This document shows, piece by piece, positions 1 through 8,894 of a stretch of 64,000 bases of DNA. The position numbers and the translations under genes are program-made. The notes beneath the pieces are model-generated. The model worked only from the letters and a program-made list of their open reading frames with translations. It was not told where the DNA came from and ran no database searches. The first letter of the stretch is position 1. Each line of letters starts with the position of its first letter. This stretch comes from Prevotella sp. (GTDB lineage Bacteria; Bacteroidota; Bacteroidia; Bacteroidales; Bacteroidaceae): the NCBI GenBank assembly GCA_017619375.1, contig JAFZSL010000075.1, positions 124,001 through 188,000 on the forward strand. The letters run 5' to 3'.

Positions 1-323
1 CCATTATTGCCATTGTTGTGCTTTGCATCACCTTGGGCGCATGTAAGAAAGAGAGGGAAGTGGATGTCAACAAACTGAAAGACATCTTTATTGAAGGCAT
101 ATCTAAAGAATTGGCTGAAGACGGAAAAACCCTTGTGGTTGACACCTTCTACCTCAATCCCGTGAATAATTATGATTATGCAGGGAAACTTTATGGCCAT
201 GTCAACGATTCGTTAAAACTGTCTTATATCCTCTCTGTCAAAGAAGACGGCGATGACCTTGATGTGGAATGGGAGTTGGAAACGCCCGTTGTAAAACCTG
301 TTGAAGAGGACTCAGAGGAATAG
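1..323 (+). CDS. Small lipoprotein, 5' end outside the window
   Basis: The reading frame is open from position 3, so the true start lies before the window. The visible part begins in a hydrophobic signal segment ending in LGAC followed by KKER, a typical lipobox, so the mature protein should be a lipid-anchored envelope protein of about 90 residues. The rest is charged and soluble-looking and ends in an acidic tail (EEDSEE). I recognise no domain. The next gene is convergent, with its stop codon only 20 bp downstream. No function can be assigned. Confidence 0.7.
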   Translation, partial: IIAIVVLCITLGACKKEREVDVNKLKDIFIEGISKELAEDGKTLVVDTFYLNPVNNYDYAGKLYGHVNDSLKLSYILSVKEDGDDLDVEWELETPVVKPVEEDSEE

Positions 324-343
324 ATGATAGATGAAAGTGTACA

Positions 344-2605
344 TCATCTTTCATCCTTAATTTCCAAAGGACTGTGCCTCCATCCTGCAATGTTGAGTTG
401 CTCCCATTTCACCACGCAACCATTGGTGGCGGTGTTGCCTGAGACTTGCATTTTGGAGGGGAGCACCCATTTGTTGTTTATCTCTCCGGCTTCGACGGGG
501 TTGTAGTTGGGGCTGTATTTGGCAAGCACGAAACGTATCTTGGCATTTTTCTGACTGATGCGGAACGTGTTGTCCTTGATGCGCCACGAGGTGTTGTTGA
601 GGAATTGCTCCTTTCCTTTCTTGTCCTTCCAAGCATAGGTGTTGAATAGTGAGACGACAAAGACATACTCCTTGTCGGAACCTCCTTCCCATGCCCTTGA
701 AGAAAAGAGAGTGACTGCTTTGCCTTCCGACATGGTGTCGGAAGAGATGCGGTCGGCAATGAACGTGTTTTTTTCGCAGATAAAGTTTTCAGTGAAGATG
801 TTGCTGCTCTCTGCCATGCCACCGATGTTTCCTCCACGGAAGTCGATGAGGTTGTGCGAGAAGGTGAAGGTCTTGAAAGGTGCGTTCTTTCTTGCCGGTG
901 CCCATCTCTCTTGCAAGGTCAGCCCTTTGGCGGGGTCGCTGTTAAAGCAGTTGTCGCTGGAACACACTTGGATGGTGAGCATGTCATCGATGTTGATTTG
1001 GCTGTCTTTTGCTTTGCCCACCGTCCAGTCGAGGGTGTACTTGGAGGGATAGGTGACGGAAACAGGGTAGGTCCTTTCTGTCCACATACGTATGGCGGCG
1101 GCTTTGTCAAGAAGATATTTGTTGTGGGTGTAATACCTCACTGGGTCGGCATGGTCGTGCCCCTCGCGACGCCATGAATAAGGGAGCACCACACCCTTTC
1201 CCTTGCAGATGCCGATAGTCGTACTTCTGTCCGGATGGATGCGAAGTACGTTGGTTACCGTGTTTCCTACGTAATAGACGCTGTGGGCGGTGAGATAGGC
1301 GTCTTGCGTCCCCGGCATGCAGTCCACATCAGTCACTTTGCCGTTAGAGTCGGTGCGGGTGCAGATGGAACCCGCCGAGACGAAATGGCGGATGGTGTTG
1401 CCTATCATATACACTTGACCGGTTTCCGTGGAAACCGCCCCATAGGTCTTCGACCAGTTGTCGTGTTGGTAGTAGACATAGGGGTCACGTGTCCCATCGG
1501 GCTTCTTCCTGCTTGCTCCTTCGAAAGTGTTGCCAACAATCCATATCGGGCATGAGGCGTAGGCCATGGCGCCTGCATGGTTGACACGGCTCGTGATTTT
1601 CCCGGTGGCGTCTTTTTGTGGTTCCGATTTTTCTATCTCGTTGAGGATGGTGATGGAGATGGCTGTGCCTCCCCTGATGTTGAGGCAGGTGTTGCCCACG
1701 AACCTTGCCGTGTTGGTGAAGCGGGCGATGTCGCTCGCCACCATGGCATTGCCGTTGTGGGTGTTGCCTTTGACATACAAATGCTTGAGGCAATTATCGG
1801 GTATGAGGCGTCGACTGTCGTCCAACATGGGAATATTCTTGAAATAGAGGTAAATGGTTCTGCCTCCATAGGCTGCCTTACTGTCAAAGATGCAGTCGAT
1901 GGCTTGCACTTGGTCGATACCGTTGGAACAATCGACGTAGAACGTGTAGTATTCTCCTCCTCGGCGAGTGGTGATGTGGGCGTTGATGAGGTTGAGTGAA
2001 TGTTGTGTGTAGAAGAGGATGGTGTTGGTGACAAATCCGCCTTTGGTACCGTCCTTGCCTGTGATGCCTTCTATGGTGAAGTCTCTCTCCAAGGGTATGG
2101 CTTTTTCCCTATAGGCATCAGGTTTGCGGTTGCCGCACGTCTTGTTGGTGGGCGGCCTGTGTGAAGTGACATCGATGCAGTACTGTTGGTCGAGCAACAA
2201 TCCCGCGCACATGGGGTTGGGGATGATGTGGTTGCGCAGCAGGTTTCCGTTGTATTTGGCGGTGCTTTCCCATGAGCCGGCTCTCAGTCCTGCTTTCTTC
2301 GCCGTCCAGATGGAAGGCTCGTCTTCGCTATCGTAGCACACTTTCCCCTTGTCGTTGCCAAGACGGGGTAGGGTGTAGGCTTCTTCCACCATGACGGGAG
2401 TGATGCTTTCAAGTGGTTGGTCGAAGTTGAACGACCCTTTGTTGAGGATTCGGCGATTGAAAACGTCATCTGAGGCAAGAGGAATACCATCACTACAATG
2501 CACACCTGTGCTTTCCTCCTCCGTTTCAGGTGAGGAGATGAAACATTCCTTGAAAGAGAGGAATGCCAATGGCAAAAGCAGTAACAGGCTGATACGAACT
2601 TTCAT
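344..2605 (-). CDS. Secreted right-handed beta-helix-like protein
   Basis: This is a 753-residue protein with an N-terminal signal segment (MKVRISLLLLLPLAFLSF). Its body has many short repeats of the form 'I-x-G-N-T-F/I' (VIGNTI-like, NTFEGAS, GNTVTNV, KNTFIAD, KDNTFRI), the periodic Asn/hydrophobic turns of parallel beta-helix folds such as pectate-lyase-like and polysaccharide-binding proteins. I see no convincing catalytic residues and no T9SS sorting tail. It starts 31 bp downstream of tsaE on the same strand and may be the last gene of the porW-porX-tsaE unit. Polysaccharide binding or cleavage is plausible from the fold but is inference. Confidence 0.75.
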   Translation of the reverse strand: MKVRISLLLLLPLAFLSFKECFISSPETEEESTGVHCSDGIPLASDDVFNRRILNKGSFNFDQPLESITPVMVEEAYTLPRLGNDKGKVCYDSEDEPSIWTAKKAGLRAGSWESTAKYNGNLLRNHIIPNPMCAGLLLDQQYCIDVTSHRPPTNKTCGNRKPDAYREKAIPLERDFTIEGITGKDGTKGGFVTNTILFYTQHSLNLINAHITTRRGGEYYTFYVDCSNGIDQVQAIDCIFDSKAAYGGRTIYLYFKNIPMLDDSRRLIPDNCLKHLYVKGNTHNGNAMVASDIARFTNTARFVGNTCLNIRGGTAISITILNEIEKSEPQKDATGKITSRVNHAGAMAYASCPIWIVGNTFEGASRKKPDGTRDPYVYYQHDNWSKTYGAVSTETGQVYMIGNTIRHFVSAGSICTRTDSNGKVTDVDCMPGTQDAYLTAHSVYYVGNTVTNVLRIHPDRSTTIGICKGKGVVLPYSWRREGHDHADPVRYYTHNKYLLDKAAAIRMWTERTYPVSVTYPSKYTLDWTVGKAKDSQINIDDMLTIQVCSSDNCFNSDPAKGLTLQERWAPARKNAPFKTFTFSHNLIDFRGGNIGGMAESSNIFTENFICEKNTFIADRISSDTMSEGKAVTLFSSRAWEGGSDKEYVFVVSLFNTYAWKDKKGKEQFLNNTSWRIKDNTFRISQKNAKIRFVLAKYSPNYNPVEAGEINNKWVLPSKMQVSGNTATNGCVVKWEQLNIAGWRHSPLEIKDER

Positions 2606-2636
2606 CCAGATGCAAGATTGGTAGGCACGCTGCCTG

Positions 2637-3065
2637 TCAGTCGTTCCATCTCACGACACGGGAGCCATCGCCGCGTTCCTCTATCTCCACACGGACGGCG
2701 TCTTCCGGCAGCAACTCCTCTATCAGTTCCGGCCATTCAATGAAGCACAACTGTCCGCTGTAGAAATACTCTTCGTATCCCATATCGTAGACTTCTTCAA
2801 GCCGTTTGATGCGGTAGAAGTCGAAATGGTAGATGCTGTCACCCGTTCTGGACGATTCATATTCGTTGACGATGGCGAAGGTGGGAGAAGTGATGACCTC
2901 TTCGACGCCGAGCGCCTCGCAGACGGCTTTGACAAAGGTGGTTTTCCCTGCGCCCATCTTCCCGTAAAAGGCGAAGATGGTGCGACCGCCGATGTGTTCC
3001 ACGAAGGTTTGGGCGGCCGTGGGGAGTTTGTCAAGGGTGGGTATGATGATTTCCATGGTGGTCAT
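2637..3065 (-). CDS. tsaE: tRNA threonylcarbamoyladenosine biosynthesis ATPase TsaE
   Basis: This is a 142-residue cytoplasmic P-loop ATPase of the TsaE/YjeE family. It works with TsaB and TsaD to make N6-threonylcarbamoyladenosine at position 37 of ANN-decoding tRNAs. The Walker A motif GKMGAGKT is at residues 35-42. The family signatures HFDFYR and IEWPE follow, and the length is normal. The ATG at 3063-3065 overlaps the porX stop codon (ATGA), which suggests translational coupling; an internal Met4 is an alternative start. The porX-tsaE pairing is common in Bacteroidota. A second t6A-related gene, mtaB, lies at 44.2 kb. Confidence 0.95.
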   Translation of the reverse strand: MTTMEIIIPTLDKLPTAAQTFVEHIGGRTIFAFYGKMGAGKTTFVKAVCEALGVEEVITSPTFAIVNEYESSRTGDSIYHFDFYRIKRLEEVYDMGYEEYFYSGQLCFIEWPELIEELLPEDAVRVEIEERGDGSRVVRWND

Positions 3066-4651
3066 CGTTTGCGCTGGGTGAGGGTGACAATGGGTACGAG
3101 CATTTCTTCCATTGAGATGCCCCCGTGTTGGAAGGTGTCCTTGTAGTAGGACACATAATAGTTGTAGTTGTTAGGATAGGCGAAGAAGTCGGCTCCCGTG
3201 GCGAAGACATAGGTGGTGCTCAGGTTGGGGGCCGGCAGTTGGGCCTGCTTCGGGTTCTTCATCACGAACACTTCCTTGGGGTTGTAGCTTAGGTTCTTGC
3301 CCAACTTGTAACGGAGGTTGGTGTTGGTATTGCGGTCGCCGATGATCTTGATGGGTTTGGAGGCACGGATGCTGCCATGGTCGGTGGTCAGCACCACCTT
3401 GTAGTCTGACTGGGCCAGCGAGCGGAAGAGTTCTGACATCACGGAGTGACGGAACCAACTCAGGGTGATGGAGCGGTAGGCCGACTCGTTGTTGGCCAGT
3501 TCGCGCACCATCTTCGACTCGGTGCGGGCATGGGATAGCATGTCGATGAAATTGACCACCACCACGTTGAGGTCGTTCTTCTTCAGGTTGTTGAACTGCT
3601 GCATGAAGTTTTCCGCTCCGGCAGAATCGTTGATTTTATGGTAGGAGAACGTGTTGCGGCGGCGGAAGCGCTCCAATTGGGTCTTGATGAGCGGGCCTTC
3701 ATTGAGGTTCTTTCCTTCCTCCTCGTCCTCATCCACCCATAATTCGGGAAACATCTTCGCTATCTGGTCGGGCATGAGGCCGCTGAAGATGGCGTTGCGT
3801 GCGTATTGGGTGGCGGTGGGGAGGATGCTGCAATAGATGTCTTCTTCGATGTCGAACATATCGCCAATCTCTTGTGCCAGCACCCGCCATTGGTCGAAGC
3901 GGAAATTGTCGATGACGATGAGGAACACCTTCTCGCCTTTGTCGAGCAAAGGGAACACCTTGTTCTTGAAGATGTCGGGACTCATCATCGGACGCTCTCC
4001 GGCATCCCCCACCGTGCGGGAGAGGCCGCCATGTGCAGATGGGGCTGCCACCCAGTCGAGGTAGTTCTTCTTGATGAACTTGGCAAAGCCGTTGTTGGCA
4101 TCTTCCTTCTGCGTGCTCAACATCTCAGTCATGCTGCTGTCGGTGCTGCTTAACTCCAGTTCCCAGTGCACAAGCCTGCGGTAGATGTCGGTCCAGTCTT
4201 CCATTGTCTTGCAGTCGGAGATTTTCATGGAGATATCGAGGAAATTCTGCTGGTATCCACTTTGTGTCACCTCGGTGACAATCTCCTTGCGGTGGATGTT
4301 CTTCTTCAGGGTGAGAAGGATTTGATTGGGGTTGACGGGCTTGATGAGATAGTCGGCAATCTTGGAACCGATGGCTTGGTCCATGATGTTTTCCTCTTCA
4401 CTCTTGGTCACCATCACCACTGGAGTGGCTGGGGAGATTTCCTTGATTTTCGACAAGGTCTCAAGGCCGGAGAGTCCGGGCATCATCTCGTCGAGGAGCA
4501 CCAGGTCGAAGGTTTGTTGACGGCACTGGTCGATGGCGTCAGTGCCGTTGCTCACGGTGGTTACTTCGTAACCTTTCTTTTTCAAAAACAGGATGTGGGC
4601 TTTGAGCAGTTCTATCTCATCGTCCACCCATAATAATTGTCCGTTGTTCAT
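3062..4651 (-). CDS. porX: PorX: response regulator with PglZ-type phosphatase output domain
   Basis: This is a 529-residue soluble protein. Residues 1-120 form a CheY-like receiver with an acidic pocket at D10-D11, the phospho-acceptor D54 in LVLLDEMMPG and the conserved K104 in the IKPV motif. The C-terminal part is a PglZ domain of the alkaline phosphatase superfamily, with metal-site blocks FLIVIDNFRFDQW and TTDHGSI. In Porphyromonas gingivalis, PorX controls T9SS gene expression and secretion, and its PglZ domain hydrolyses oligonucleotides. The gene follows porW after 2 bp and overlaps tsaE. Its usual partners, the sensor PorY and the sigma factor SigP, are not in this window. Confidence 0.95.
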   Translation of the reverse strand: MNNGQLLWVDDEIELLKAHILFLKKKGYEVTTVSNGTDAIDQCRQQTFDLVLLDEMMPGLSGLETLSKIKEISPATPVVMVTKSEEENIMDQAIGSKIADYLIKPVNPNQILLTLKKNIHRKEIVTEVTQSGYQQNFLDISMKISDCKTMEDWTDIYRRLVHWELELSSTDSSMTEMLSTQKEDANNGFAKFIKKNYLDWVAAPSAHGGLSRTVGDAGERPMMSPDIFKNKVFPLLDKGEKVFLIVIDNFRFDQWRVLAQEIGDMFDIEEDIYCSILPTATQYARNAIFSGLMPDQIAKMFPELWVDEDEEEGKNLNEGPLIKTQLERFRRRNTFSYHKINDSAGAENFMQQFNNLKKNDLNVVVVNFIDMLSHARTESKMVRELANNESAYRSITLSWFRHSVMSELFRSLAQSDYKVVLTTDHGSIRASKPIKIIGDRNTNTNLRYKLGKNLSYNPKEVFVMKNPKQAQLPAPNLSTTYVFATGADFFAYPNNYNYYVSYYKDTFQHGGISMEEMLVPIVTLTQRKR

Positions 4652-4653
4652 GA

Positions 4654-7600
4654 TTAAAATCCATCCAGGTCGTAATATTCGTCTTCCAAGTCGATTTCTT
4701 GAAGTTCCTTCTCTTTCTTCTTGGATGTAGGAGCCGCTGGCACAGGCTCAACGTCGAAATCATCGAAATAGATGCCGGTGTCTTCTTTATCAGGGTTGAT
4801 GGGGACGGTTTGGTCCTTCTTTTCAGGCTTCTTTTCGCTCTGATTATTCCGATTATTTTGATTATTCTGATTATTCCGAGTGCTCCGACTATTCTGGCTT
4901 GTCTTGGTTGATGTGGCATCGGTGGGTAGTTCCACCTTTTTTTGGTTGTTCTTGGCGTCAGTCTTGGTGGGCACTTTGCCGGAATTGGGGTTTCGCTTGG
5001 ACTCGAAGAGGTTGTATTCATCGTCTTCCGGGATGTCCCCTCCGTTGTTGTTGGAACCAGGATTCACCACAGAGTTGTTGACTCCGTTGCCGTTGTTGCC
5101 ATTGTCGTCCGTTGGGACGGTAAGTCCACCGTCATCACCGGTTGGGATGGATAGTCCCCCGTCATCATCGGTGGGGATGGTGAAACCGTCATCGTCCGTG
5201 GGGATGGTGAAACCATCATCATCCGTGGGGATGGAGAGCCCGTTGTCGTCGCCAGTGGGGGAGAGCCCGTCATCGTCAGTGGGGATGGTGGGTGTCCCTT
5301 CGTCGTCAGTGGGGATGGCGGGCACATCGCCTTCGTCGGGTATTCCTCCTTGGCCTTGCGGCCCTTCTGGAATGTCGATGACATCATTGCCCGGACCTCC
5401 GGGGGTGTTGACGCCAGACTCTTCCTCCGGCAGTTCGAAACCATCGTCGTCGGGATTGCCTGTACCACCTCCTTCGATGTTGAAGCCGTCTTCCATTCCG
5501 TCTTCCTCGCCCCTGTCTTGTTCGAAGGCTCCCTTCAGGTCGGTCTCTTCACCGTCGCCAAGGTCGTAGGGCTCGCTCAACAGGTTGTCGGCGGGAACGC
5601 GCAAAGGTGCGAAATGTTTCACATAGAATTCGTTATAATCATCGAAGCTGAATTGTTTGCCCAACAATTCAAGGTTTTCCTTGCTGATGATAAGGGTTCG
5701 GGCATGGCGCAACCTTTTCACCACGTTCTCTTGCTTGTGAACCTCGCTGGCATACTGGTGGGCTTCATCGAAGAATCGGAAGCCGGAGACTTTCATCAAG
5801 TGGATGCCGTCGAGGTCTTCCAGTTCGATGTCGAAGTTTCTCACGATGTAGGTGGTGAAGTTGAACCGTGCCATCTCGTAGAGCAGTTGGTGCTCGTTGA
5901 GTGAGTCTGGGTGGTAGGCGATGACATAGACGAACTCCTTCAAGCGGTCTGGGGTGAATTTCCTTGCAGCAAGGGAGTCGCTGTCGTTGAGCACTACGGA
6001 ACGTCGGCTCCACATGTCGCTGAGGTCGAATTGGCCGCCCTTCAGCCGTTTCCCTTCTTTCACACCATTGATGATCATGCCGGCCATTTCGCTGATGCGC
6101 CCGGAAGGGAAGTTTTTCACCACCTCGTTCATATCTTCCAGACATCCCTCTGCGTCATCGTGGTTGAGTCGGCTCAAACCCCTGATGAAAAGGAATTTAT
6201 CACGGTTTGCTCCCAATGGGAACCGCGTCTCAGAGAGGGTGGCATTGGTCATCACCTCCTCGTGGCGGTCGCCTTTGAAAGCGTTGTAGGTGGCGGTGTA
6301 TAAGGAGTCTTCCATCTGCTCGCCCCATTTCGAGTTCTCTACGAAATAGGGATCGGTGAGTATTTTTGTCCATTGACTTTCAGGGAACTGCTCTTGCAGC
6401 TTTGCCACGCAACTTTCGGCGTTGGCGGTCTCTCCCTTGCGCGAATAGAGGAGGAAGAGATGATAGTACACCTCATCCATCTTCTCGAACTCGGGGTAGT
6501 TGAAGGTGAGTCGGTCAAACTGTTTCTCGCTGAGTCGCAGGTTGTCGAACTTGTCCTTGAAGATGATGCCGGAGTGGAAGAGCCCGTCGGAGATGATGGC
6601 GTGGCATTCCTGCTTCTGCTCTTCCTCGAAGGGTATCTGCTTGAGGTAGTACTCTCGCTTGTGGGGGTCGTTTTGTGCACTGTCCTGCACGGTGGCGAGG
6701 GAGTCTTCTGCCGCAGCCTGTGCGGCAAGGACGGAGTCGCCCATTTCGGCCATGCCCTCCATTCCCTCTTGCCCCATGGAGAAGTCGCTCACCACGGTCT
6801 TGTTCGAGCGTTGCCAATTGTCTTCGTTCTCACGCTTTCCCCATTGACGTTGGAAAGTAGTCTTGCCCTGGGAGACGGCGAGCGCGTTGTAGAAATACCA
6901 TTCGCCTTGCTGTTGCTGCTTGTTCTGGGCGTTGTTCTGCTGGTTTTGCTGACGGTTATTGGCACCGGTGTTGTTACGGCCTTGCGCATCTTGCACGGCG
7001 GCTTCGGCTTGTGCTTTCTTCTCCTCTTTCTCTTTCTTCTTCAATGCCTCTATCACGCGGTCGATGGCTTCGAGACGTTCCTTTTCAGGCATGTCGGCCA
7101 GTTCGAGGAGGGAGTCCTGCAAGTGGATGGCTTCGGTATAAGGGGCCAATTCATCGAGGATTTTCGAACGGTTGGACAATTCTTCATAGTCCTTGCGCTC
7201 CTTGTCGAGCATGCCGATGGCGGCTCCATAGCAACGCTGTGCGTCACCAAACTTCTCCTTCTCCCAGTAGAGGTTGCCCAACTTCAGCAGCAGCACGCCT
7301 TTCTCCACTCCGCTGCGGGTGGCTTTGGTGTTGCCTTTCTCGTAAGCAGCGATGGCATTGGTGGTGTCTTTGTCGAGAAGATAGACGTTGCCCATGGCAT
7401 AGTACACCTGGTCGAGATAATCCTTGTTGTTGTCGGAGGCGGCCATGCGCTTCAAGCGGCTGATGGTCTTCTTGGTGCTGCCGGCGGCCATCACCTCTGT
7501 CATGGCGATACGGGCATTGAAAGCCAACTCATAAGGAGGGTTCTCCTTCAGCACGTGCTTGTAGGCCTTGTAGGCATTTTCTCTGTTGCCCAACTCGGCT

Positions 7601-8373
7601 TCCAACTGCCCCATGAGATACCATTCGCGGGCGCGCTGCTTGCGGCGCATCTCGCTCTTGATGACCTTGCGAAGATAGGGGATGGCTTTCTCGTAGTCAC
7701 CGGTGTGGATGTAGTAGTCGGCATAGGTGTAGTTCCATTCTTTCGTGGCATGCCAGTCGATGGAGTCGCGTTCCATGTTGCGTATCACGTCTTCTGCATC
7801 GTAGAGCCAGTCTTGTTCGATGTAGCATTTGGCCAGCCAGGCGCGGGCTTTGCAGTAGATGGCGGGTTGCGTTTGGTAGAGGCGGCTCATATAGGAGAAG
7901 GTGGAGGCGGCTTCGTCGAAAGCGCCTTTGTGGAACTGTGAACGCCCCATCAGCATCCATGCCTTCCATAGCATCGGGTTGTATTCGCGACGGCTGAGCC
8001 ATTCTATGTCCTTGGCGGTTTTCCTGCGGCTCTTTGTCCATTCAGGACGCTTGGTGATGCTATGCAACTTGATGGCTTTCTGGCTCTTTTCAATGGCTTT
8101 GTCGAAACTGCCGGAACCGATTTGCACACTGCTTTTGTTGCCTACCGGGTAGAGGGGAATCATTTCGGTGTAGTTGTCTTTGTTCCCGTCTTCCTTGGCC
8201 TGGGAGCCTTCGATGTAAGCCAGTGTGCCGTTGTAGTAGATGTTGTATTTCGCCGTGAACGATTGCCAAAAACGGCTCTTCGCTGTATTCTTGTGCGAAG
8301 AGCAGCCTGCCAACACCAGAAACAGCGATGTCAGCAACAGAGGGATGATGGCTTTCGTCCTATTCATATTCAT
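4654..8373 (-). CDS. porW: PorW/SprE-like T9SS accessory lipoprotein with TPR repeats
   Basis: This is a 1239-residue lipoprotein. The signal peptide ends in the lipobox LAGC (Cys24). The N-terminal half has TPR-like helical repeats, for example around EYNPMLWKAWMLMGRSQFHK and GDYEKAIPYLRKVIKSEMRR, and matches the PorW/SprE family required for type IX secretion and gliding. The middle contains Gln/Asn-rich and charged linkers (near residues 450-490). The last ~240 residues are a low-complexity region with repeated IPTDDD-type units, then an Asn/Gln-rich tract and an acidic C-terminus. The tail is unusual and may bind Ca2+ or act as a spacer. porX starts 2 bp after its stop. Confidence 0.9.
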   Translation of the reverse strand: MNMNRTKAIIPLLLTSLFLVLAGCSSHKNTAKSRFWQSFTAKYNIYYNGTLAYIEGSQAKEDGNKDNYTEMIPLYPVGNKSSVQIGSGSFDKAIEKSQKAIKLHSITKRPEWTKSRRKTAKDIEWLSRREYNPMLWKAWMLMGRSQFHKGAFDEAASTFSYMSRLYQTQPAIYCKARAWLAKCYIEQDWLYDAEDVIRNMERDSIDWHATKEWNYTYADYYIHTGDYEKAIPYLRKVIKSEMRRKQRAREWYLMGQLEAELGNRENAYKAYKHVLKENPPYELAFNARIAMTEVMAAGSTKKTISRLKRMAASDNNKDYLDQVYYAMGNVYLLDKDTTNAIAAYEKGNTKATRSGVEKGVLLLKLGNLYWEKEKFGDAQRCYGAAIGMLDKERKDYEELSNRSKILDELAPYTEAIHLQDSLLELADMPEKERLEAIDRVIEALKKKEKEEKKAQAEAAVQDAQGRNNTGANNRQQNQQNNAQNKQQQQGEWYFYNALAVSQGKTTFQRQWGKRENEDNWQRSNKTVVSDFSMGQEGMEGMAEMGDSVLAAQAAAEDSLATVQDSAQNDPHKREYYLKQIPFEEEQKQECHAIISDGLFHSGIIFKDKFDNLRLSEKQFDRLTFNYPEFEKMDEVYYHLFLLYSRKGETANAESCVAKLQEQFPESQWTKILTDPYFVENSKWGEQMEDSLYTATYNAFKGDRHEEVMTNATLSETRFPLGANRDKFLFIRGLSRLNHDDAEGCLEDMNEVVKNFPSGRISEMAGMIINGVKEGKRLKGGQFDLSDMWSRRSVVLNDSDSLAARKFTPDRLKEFVYVIAYHPDSLNEHQLLYEMARFNFTTYIVRNFDIELEDLDGIHLMKVSGFRFFDEAHQYASEVHKQENVVKRLRHARTLIISKENLELLGKQFSFDDYNEFYVKHFAPLRVPADNLLSEPYDLGDGEETDLKGAFEQDRGEEDGMEDGFNIEGGGTGNPDDDGFELPEEESGVNTPGGPGNDVIDIPEGPQGQGGIPDEGDVPAIPTDDEGTPTIPTDDDGLSPTGDDNGLSIPTDDDGFTIPTDDDGFTIPTDDDGGLSIPTGDDGGLTVPTDDNGNNGNGVNNSVVNPGSNNNGGDIPEDDEYNLFESKRNPNSGKVPTKTDAKNNQKKVELPTDATSTKTSQNSRSTRNNQNNQNNRNNQSEKKPEKKDQTVPINPDKEDTGIYFDDFDVEPVPAAPTSKKKEKELQEIDLEDEYYDLDGF
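4838..4905 (-). repeat. In-frame word repeat encoding an Asn/Gln-rich tract in porW
   Basis: On the minus strand, units like AATAATCGG and AATAATCAG recur with a 9-base period and encode NNQNNRNNQ. The same style of degenerate word repeat is found between genes elsewhere in this window. Confidence 0.7.
5112..5330 (-). repeat. Degenerate tandem repeat encoding Asp-rich IPTDDDG units in porW
   Basis: Related units encode IPTDDDGF, IPTDDDGG, IPTGDDGG, VPTDDNG and IPTDDEG. The plus strand shows them as repeated 'catcatc(c/g)gtggggatgg' words of 27-33 bases. Such arrays can change copy number by slippage. Confidence 0.8.
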
Positions 8374-8443
8374 TATTATATAACCGCCAAAACACCTCTT
8401 TTATTGCCTTGGAAAGGGATTTTCAATTTTTTTATGGCTTCCA

Positions 8444-8501
8444 TAGGCTGTTTAGCTTCTGTGGTCTCCATGGCTTCCATGGTTTCTGTGGCTGGTGCCG
8501 A
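8444..8501. repeat. Degenerate intergenic word repeat (CTTCCATGG type)
   Basis: The 134-bp gap between the small membrane gene and porW contains variants of GGCTTCCATGG, GTCTCCATGG and GGTTTCTGTGG in series. It lies in the presumed leader of porW. It encodes nothing recognisable. Confidence 0.5.
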
Positions 8502-8507
8502 TGGGAT

Positions 8508-8894
8508 TCATTTTTCCATGAGCATGAATAACTCGTCCTTCAACTGGTTGGGGACGTTGATGCCACGGAGAGTGAGGCTTCGGGTCCAAGCCGCCACTTC
8601 TTCGGGACGCATGGTGTAAAGCACTTCGCTGAAAAGTTCCGCTTCGCTGTCGGTGTAACTGTCGGAGGGACGCCCTTGGAAGGCATCCAACTCCTCGTCG
8701 TCGAAATATTCGATTTCCTTCACTGCGGCTTCAAGCATGCATTCTTGTTCGCACCGGCTGTCATTGCCGTTGCAGGTGGCGCAAGAGGGTGGGGCGGCGA
8801 CGGGTTCTTCATCGCCTTTCGAGAAAAAATGAATGAGGGCGGTGACGACACCAAGGAACAAGAGGGCGGCCACCACGATGGTCACATAACTCAT
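8508..8894 (-). CDS. Small single-pass membrane protein with Cys cluster, unknown function
   Basis: This is a 128-residue protein starting at the ATG at 8892-8894, which overlaps the aroA stop codon (ATGA). A longer reading frame extends into aroA, but its extra part reads like shadow sequence. Residues 4-25 form one membrane segment. A short stretch with four cysteines follows (CATCNGNDSRCEQEC, residues 38-52), which could bind a metal or form disulfides. The remainder is acidic and helical (FDDEELDAF, TMRPEEVAAW). I do not recognise the family. Its position between aroA and porW, coupled to aroA, suggests an envelope role, but this is inference. Confidence 0.8.
   Translation of the reverse strand: MSYVTIVVAALLFLGVVTALIHFFSKGDEEPVAAPPSCATCNGNDSRCEQECMLEAAVKEIEYFDDEELDAFQGRPSDSYTDSEAELFSEVLYTMRPEEVAAWTRSLTLRGINVPNQLKDELFMLMEK

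Noticed and set aside
330..355. Short inverted repeat GATGAAAG/CTTTCATC between convergent genes
   Set aside because: The stem is only 8 bp of mostly A-T pairs and overlaps the stop codon of the beta-helix gene, so it is too weak to call a terminator.
6373..7941. 522-codon plus-strand frame opposite porW
   Set aside because: It is the complement of a clearly coding TPR region. Its product has no domain and is mirror-like in composition, so it is a shadow.
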